Below are positions 60,180 to 64,000 of a stretch of DNA of 64,000 bases, piece by piece (positions within the stretch are counted from its first letter, which is position 1; every line of letters begins with the position of its first letter). Source of the DNA: Spirochaetales bacterium. GTDB lineage: Bacteria; Spirochaetota; Leptospiria; Leptospirales; Leptonemataceae. Where the stretch lies: assembly GCA_015075425.1 (NCBI GenBank), contig JABTUL010000003.1:1-64000 (forward strand). Direction: 5' to 3'. The translations under genes were made by a program, and so were the position numbers. The notes beneath the pieces are model-generated. The model did not search any database. It had not been told where the DNA came from and worked only from the letters and a program-made list of their open reading frames with translations.

Positions 60180-62102
60180 CTAAAATCGAACGAAGTGGTT
60201 GCCCGGATCTTCCGGGGGCTTCCTTTCCGGTAGCGCGGCTGGCAGCGGATTCTGGTCCTGGCCAGTGCGAAAAAAGCCAATAAGTTGGAGAAAGGCTGCC
60301 GCCGATGCATTGAGCTCTTCTGCTGTTGCCGCCAGCTCTTCAGAGGCCGAGGCATTTTGCTGGGTGACTTTTTCCAGTTGCTGCATGGCCCGCGAAATCT
60401 GATCCACCCCCGTATCCTGTTCGCGAGAGGCAGCGGTAATTTCCTGAACCAGATCTGCGGTGCGCCGGATGCCCGGTACAATCTGGTCCAGAAGCTGGCC
60501 TGCACCTTCTGCCAGGGCCACACTCCCGGAAGCCAGTTCTCCAATTTCCTGGGCGGCTTTCTGACTGCGCTCGGCCAGCTTGCGGACTTCTGATGCGACG
60601 ACGGCAAAACCGCGGCCGTGTTCACTGGCCCGGGCCGCTTCAATGGCCGCATTCAGGGCCAGCAGATTGGTCTGGTAGGCGATCTCTTCAATGATGGAAA
60701 TTTTTTCTGCAATTTTGCGCATCGCCCCGACCGTATCATGCACGGCCCGGCCCCCTTTTTCTGCATCGGCTGCGGAACGTACCGCAATGGCCTCCGTGGT
60801 CTGCGCATTCTCCGCGTTCTGTCCAATGCTTGCCTGCATTTCTTCCAGCGATGCACTGGTTTCTTCAACACTGGACGATTGTTCACTGGCGCTCTGGCTC
60901 AGCGATTGGGCCGTGGCATTGACGCCGTTGGAAGCGGATACGATGCTGTCGGCTCCCCTGCGGATTTCTTCCAGCACAGAGCACAACCGGTCCAGCATTC
61001 CCTGCATGGCCTGCAGCGTCTGTCCCACTTCATCGGCAGAGGCTACGTTCAATTTCTGGGCAAAATCTCCCTGGGCGATGGCGCCGGTTACGGCAACGGC
61101 ATAGGAAAGTTGTCCAGTAATCTGGCGCAGGATGAGAAAGCCCACCCAGGAGATCAAGGCCACAAAAAGAATCACTGTGGCAAGAGTGATGTTTCGCCTC
61201 TTCTCAAAACCATCGATACGAATCTGCAGCATGGCATCAAGTTCATCGATGGCCCGGTCCCAGAGATCAAAACTGGCATAGGTACTCTGATTCAGCAGTG
61301 TCAGAAGTTCTGCGGGTGCAACTTCACCGCCAGCCAGAAAGGCAGCCATAGTCCGGGAAAACTTCTCCGTCCTTTCCACGAATGCCAGAAGTGGCGTTTC
61401 CAGATGACTTTTAAGTTCTGTTCGGCCGGAAAAATTCTGTGACTCTGTGAAGGAGCGCTCCTGTTCTTCCTTAATGGTACTGGCCAGCCGACTCAAGTGA
61501 CCGGAGAGTAGCAGCAATTGATCCCTATTTATTTCGTTACCGCGGCCTGCCGCAACCAGCAGGCCCTGAATCTCAGCAGCCGCAGACCAGAACTCCGCCG
61601 AACGAATCAAAGTGACGCTCATGGTGTAGTAAGAATCCAGATCCGGATCAAGGATCAGGTTGGAGGTATCGCCGACATGAGCAAACAAAGCGAGGATATC
61701 GCGGCGAAAGCGGGGAACAAATTGTTCATCTGTCAAGGAATCGCTGGCCTGCCAGCGAGCGCGTAAAAGTCCCGGTTTCAGGCCATCCCGTTGCCGCTTT
61801 CCCAGTTCTGCACTTGTGGTCTGCAATGTTTCTTCCAGCTTCCGATCCGTTTCTTCGAGCTGTCGCAATGCCTCTTCTACGGGTCTTTGCATACTGGAGC
61901 GATCCTGGCCGTGCAGGGCCTGGATCGTTTTGCGTAGAGGTCGCAGGTAGGCGTTTCCGCTTTTTTCCTTTTCTGCAAAGCGAATCGCTATATTTTGCTC
62001 TGAGATGAGCAGGTACAGGATGCTGCCCAGCGATGTGGCAAAAAGGAGGCCGAGGAAAAGAAATTTTTTCCAAATTTTAAGATTATAGATTAGTTTCATC
62101 AT
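60180..62102 (-). CDS. Methyl-accepting chemotaxis protein
   Basis: 640 residues. TM1 (about 14-33), a periplasmic helical sensor domain (about 35-310), TM2 (about 315-335), HAMP, then a signalling coiled coil with the conserved hairpin tip [42 protein letters not shown]. Adaptation regions with Glu/Gln pairs flank the tip. There is no CheR-binding pentapeptide; the end is NHFVRF. It lies between cheB and cheW in the operon, overlapping cheB by 4 bases, and so probably forms a dedicated signalling unit with them. Ligand unknown. Confidence 0.92.
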   Translation of the reverse strand: MMKLIYNLKIWKKFLFLGLLFATSLGSILYLLISEQNIAIRFAEKEKSGNAYLRPLRKTIQALHGQDRSSMQRPVEEALRQLEETDRKLEETLQTTSAELGKRQRDGLKPGLLRARWQASDSLTDEQFVPRFRRDILALFAHVGDTSNLILDPDLDSYYTMSVTLIRSAEFWSAAAEIQGLLVAAGRGNEINRDQLLLLSGHLSRLASTIKEEQERSFTESQNFSGRTELKSHLETPLLAFVERTEKFSRTMAAFLAGGEVAPAELLTLLNQSTYASFDLWDRAIDELDAMLQIRIDGFEKRRNITLATVILFVALISWVGFLILRQITGQLSYAVAVTGAIAQGDFAQKLNVASADEVGQTLQAMQGMLDRLCSVLEEIRRGADSIVSASNGVNATAQSLSQSASEQSSSVEETSASLEEMQASIGQNAENAQTTEAIAVRSAADAEKGGRAVHDTVGAMRKIAEKISIIEEIAYQTNLLALNAAIEAARASEHGRGFAVVASEVRKLAERSQKAAQEIGELASGSVALAEGAGQLLDQIVPGIRRTADLVQEITAASREQDTGVDQISRAMQQLEKVTQQNASASEELAATAEELNASAAAFLQLIGFFRTGQDQNPLPAALPERKPPEDPGNHFVRF

Positions 62103-63151
62103 TTCCTTTTTTGCGCTCCATACTCCTGTATGGCCCGGGCCATTTCCTCCAGAGGCAGAATTCGCTCAGCGGCCCCCAGTCTTGCCGCCTCTGCGGGCAT
62201 GCCATAAACCACGGAAGTGGCCCGATCCTGAGCTATGGTCCGGCAGCCGGCTTTGCGCATGGAAAGCAGGCCGGCCGCTCCGTCGTCCCCCATTCCGGTC
62301 AGCAAAATGCCCAGCGATCCGGGTGCATACTTCGCGACTGATTTAAAGAGTACATCGACGGATGGCCGGTGCCGATTGACCAGCTCTCCCTGAAATATTT
62401 GAACCTTTTGCTGCCCCGGACCCAGCTGCATGTGGAAGTTTCCGGGAGCGATGAGCGCGAGCCCGGGCTCAAGACGCGTTCCGTCTTCAGCTTCTTTTGT
62501 GCGCAGACTGGCCACGGAATTGAGGCGATTGGCAAAGGCCCGGGTGAATCGTTCCGGCATGTGCTGGACAATCAAAATCGGCGGGCAAACTTCCGGCAGA
62601 GCCGACAGAATGGTTTCCAGTGCGTGGATTCCCCCGGTAGAAGCCCCGATGGCCACAAGACCGGAAGTGCCACTTTCCTGTGCCTTGAGTGGCGGCCTTT
62701 GTTCTGGCGGGGATGTCCTGGCGGCTGGAGATTCTCTGGATTTACCGCTTCCGGCAAGAAAGGCAGCCTTGATGGCGTCACGCATCAGCGTTTCGGATTC
62801 TGTTAAAAAATCTTTTACACCAAGCCGGGGTTTGGTGATGATTTCTGCTGCGCCAAGACTGAGAGCTTCCAGAGTGACGGCCGCATCTTTCTCTGCTACG
62901 GATGAGCAGATAACAACAGGGAGGGGTGATTCGCGGGATAATTTCCGGAGGAAGGTAATACCGTCCATGCGGGGCATCTCAATATCGAGCACCAGTACAT
63001 CGGGCCATTCCTTTTCCATTTTTTGCATGGCAAAAATCGGATCGGAGGCGCTGCCCAGGTAGTGCAGCTCGGGGTCGCCGCTGATCGTTTTCCCCAGCAC
63101 TTCGCGCACGACTGCCGAATCATCCACAACAAGTACTTTGATTTTCTTCAT
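62099..63151 (-). CDS. cheB: Chemotaxis response regulator protein-glutamate methylesterase CheB
   Basis: 350 residues. The receiver domain (about 1-120) has [12 protein letters not shown], phosphoacceptor Asp in [13 protein letters not shown], and Lys in IITKPR. After a linker, the methylesterase domain (about 160-345) has catalytic Ser in [12 protein letters not shown], His in [16 protein letters not shown] and Asp in [11 protein letters not shown]. It removes methyl groups from receptors after phosphorylation by CheA. It is translationally coupled to cheR upstream and the receptor gene downstream (4-base overlaps). Confidence 0.95.
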   Translation of the reverse strand: MKKIKVLVVDDSAVVREVLGKTISGDPELHYLGSASDPIFAMQKMEKEWPDVLVLDIEMPRMDGITFLRKLSRESPLPVVICSSVAEKDAAVTLEALSLGAAEIITKPRLGVKDFLTESETLMRDAIKAAFLAGSGKSRESPAARTSPPEQRPPLKAQESGTSGLVAIGASTGGIHALETILSALPEVCPPILIVQHMPERFTRAFANRLNSVASLRTKEAEDGTRLEPGLALIAPGNFHMQLGPGQQKVQIFQGELVNRHRPSVDVLFKSVAKYAPGSLGILLTGMGDDGAAGLLSMRKAGCRTIAQDRATSVVYGMPAEAARLGAAERILPLEEMARAIQEYGAQKRK

Positions 63152-63942
63152 GATACTTTACGGTATACCCCCGGTCGGAAGCTTTGCAGCCCGTTGACCT
63201 CCAGTCGCACCGTTTCCGCAGTTCCCAGAAAAAGTAAGCCATTGTTCCTGAGGCTTCTGACTATATGGCGGATCACTCGTTGTCGGGTGCCTTCATCAAA
63301 ATAGATCAAGACATTGCGCAGGAAGATCAAATCAAAATCAGCCGCCGGAGATGCCGTGAGCAAATTATGATGTTCAAAGCGGATACGCTCAATCAAACTC
63401 CTGTCCATCCGGAATATGCCCTGCCGGGGCCCCACACCTTTCCAGCAGAATTTTTTCAAGTACACTTCCGGAATCCGCGCGCTGGCTTCGATCGGGTATT
63501 CCCCCAGCCGTCCACGCGTCAGGCAATCGAGGCTGATGTCAGTGCCCAGAACTCGAAAATCCATTCTGCCGGAAAGAGCAAGGGTCATGGCAATGCTGTA
63601 AGCTTCTTCACCGGTGGAACAGGCTGCAGACCAGATGGCCAGCGGACGCATCGGCATGTGTTGTACCTGTTCTTCGAGAATTTTGAATTGGTGCGTATCC
63701 CGGAAGAAGAATGTTTCATGCGTTGTCAGAAGGTCGATTGCCAGTTCCCGTTCTCCGGGATCGGAAAGCAGGTAGCGGGTATAAGCCGCGAAATTGGGCA
63801 GGCTGCGGGCCTTCAGTCTGCGCATCAGTCTGGTCTGCACCATGATTTGTTTTTGGTCAGAAAGGAGAACGCCTGTTTGCCTGTACAGCCATTCGGCAAT
63901 GGCCTTAAATTCTGCAGTGGAGAGTCTTACTTCAGGCTCCAT
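63148..63942 (-). CDS. cheR: Chemotaxis protein methyltransferase CheR
   Basis: 264 residues. An N-terminal helical domain (about 5-75; Arg-rich TRLMRRLKARSLPNF) precedes the SAM-dependent methyltransferase domain: TTHETFFFRD, SAACSTGEEAYSIAM (SAM loop), RVLGTDISLDCL, FDLIFLRNVLIYFD, and LFLGTAETV near the end. It methylates receptor glutamates. The ATG at 63942 overlaps the 3' end of the upstream gene by 11 bases. Confidence 0.95.
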   Translation of the reverse strand: MEPEVRLSTAEFKAIAEWLYRQTGVLLSDQKQIMVQTRLMRRLKARSLPNFAAYTRYLLSDPGERELAIDLLTTHETFFFRDTHQFKILEEQVQHMPMRPLAIWSAACSTGEEAYSIAMTLALSGRMDFRVLGTDISLDCLTRGRLGEYPIEASARIPEVYLKKFCWKGVGPRQGIFRMDRSLIERIRFEHHNLLTASPAADFDLIFLRNVLIYFDEGTRQRVIRHIVRSLRNNGLLFLGTAETVRLEVNGLQSFRPGVYRKVS

Positions 63943-64000
63943 GAATGTAGTGACTCAGTTCACTCTGGGCAAGGAGGGTCTCCAGATTGAGGACCGGTAT
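63932..64000 (-). CDS. 3' end of a CheW/CheA-type gene (cut by window edge)
   Basis: Only the last 22 codons are inside the window: IPVLNLETLLAQ followed by ten residues and TGA at 63934-63932. The phrase I-P-V-L-N-L-E-x-L resembles the end of CheW-like domains, so the gene is cheW or cheA. It is the first visible gene of the chemotaxis operon. Confidence 0.5.
   Translation of the reverse strand: MPVLNLETLLAQSELSHYIHGA

Overview
The window looks like a chromosomal segment of a diderm spirochaete of the Leptospira/Leptonema/Turneriella group. This is inferred from lipoprotein and outer-membrane-type genes, many large multidomain signalling proteins (seven-TM plus SpoIIE phosphatase, GGDEF, adenylate cyclase, chemotaxis) and moderate GC content. 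No rRNA or tRNA marker is present to prove it. The only RNA gene recognised is tmRNA (ssrA).

The left half (1 to about 31 kb) is accessory DNA. It opens with a tightly overlapping replication and partition module: Toprim primase/ATPase, two tandem tyrosine recombinases, ParA, ParB (10-5882). A DUF6338-like membrane protein and a small partner follow. Next comes a secreted HINT-domain protein carrying an alpha/beta-hydrolase-like C-terminus, overlapped by an AT-rich four-TM gene; this looks like a polymorphic toxin and immunity pair. A transposase remnant, a DUF1883 gene and a frameshifted unknown gene separate this from a co-oriented block (11.2-20.3 kb): MORN protein, Yip1-like protein, periplasmic adaptor and two RND pump subunits, of which the second has lost the proton-relay residues.

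From 21.6 to 30.8 kb lies an island bounded by inverted ~770-bp copies of the 3' part of a large serine recombinase gene. The complete recombinase gene (frameshifted) ends inside the 3' end of ssrA, and a 15-bp piece of the ssrA acceptor end recurs at the other boundary, so ssrA is the likely attachment site. Inside are a minus-strand operon (OLD-family ATPase-Toprim nuclease, PIN-domain protein split by an IS3-family element, small membrane protein), which I propose as a candidate defence system, and a divergent DUF1016-nuclease fusion gene. The accessory region contains several single-base frameshifts in homopolymers and one in-frame TGA; the right half shows none.

The right half (31-64 kb) is intact. 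It holds a GT-C-type glycosyltransferase, a repeat-containing exported protein, a three-gene transglutaminase/ATP-grasp/alpha-E operon, a GAF-sigma54 activator, a large SpoIIE phosphatase with HAMP and TPR, pdxH, and a 12-kb minus-strand operon (response-regulator GGDEF, AsmA/YdbH-like protein, YdbL-like lipoprotein, a 2484-residue lipoprotein with propeller, TPR and CHAT-like parts). A REC-adenylate cyclase gene and a chemotaxis operon running off the right edge (CheA/CheW end, CheR, CheB, MCP, CheW) complete it.
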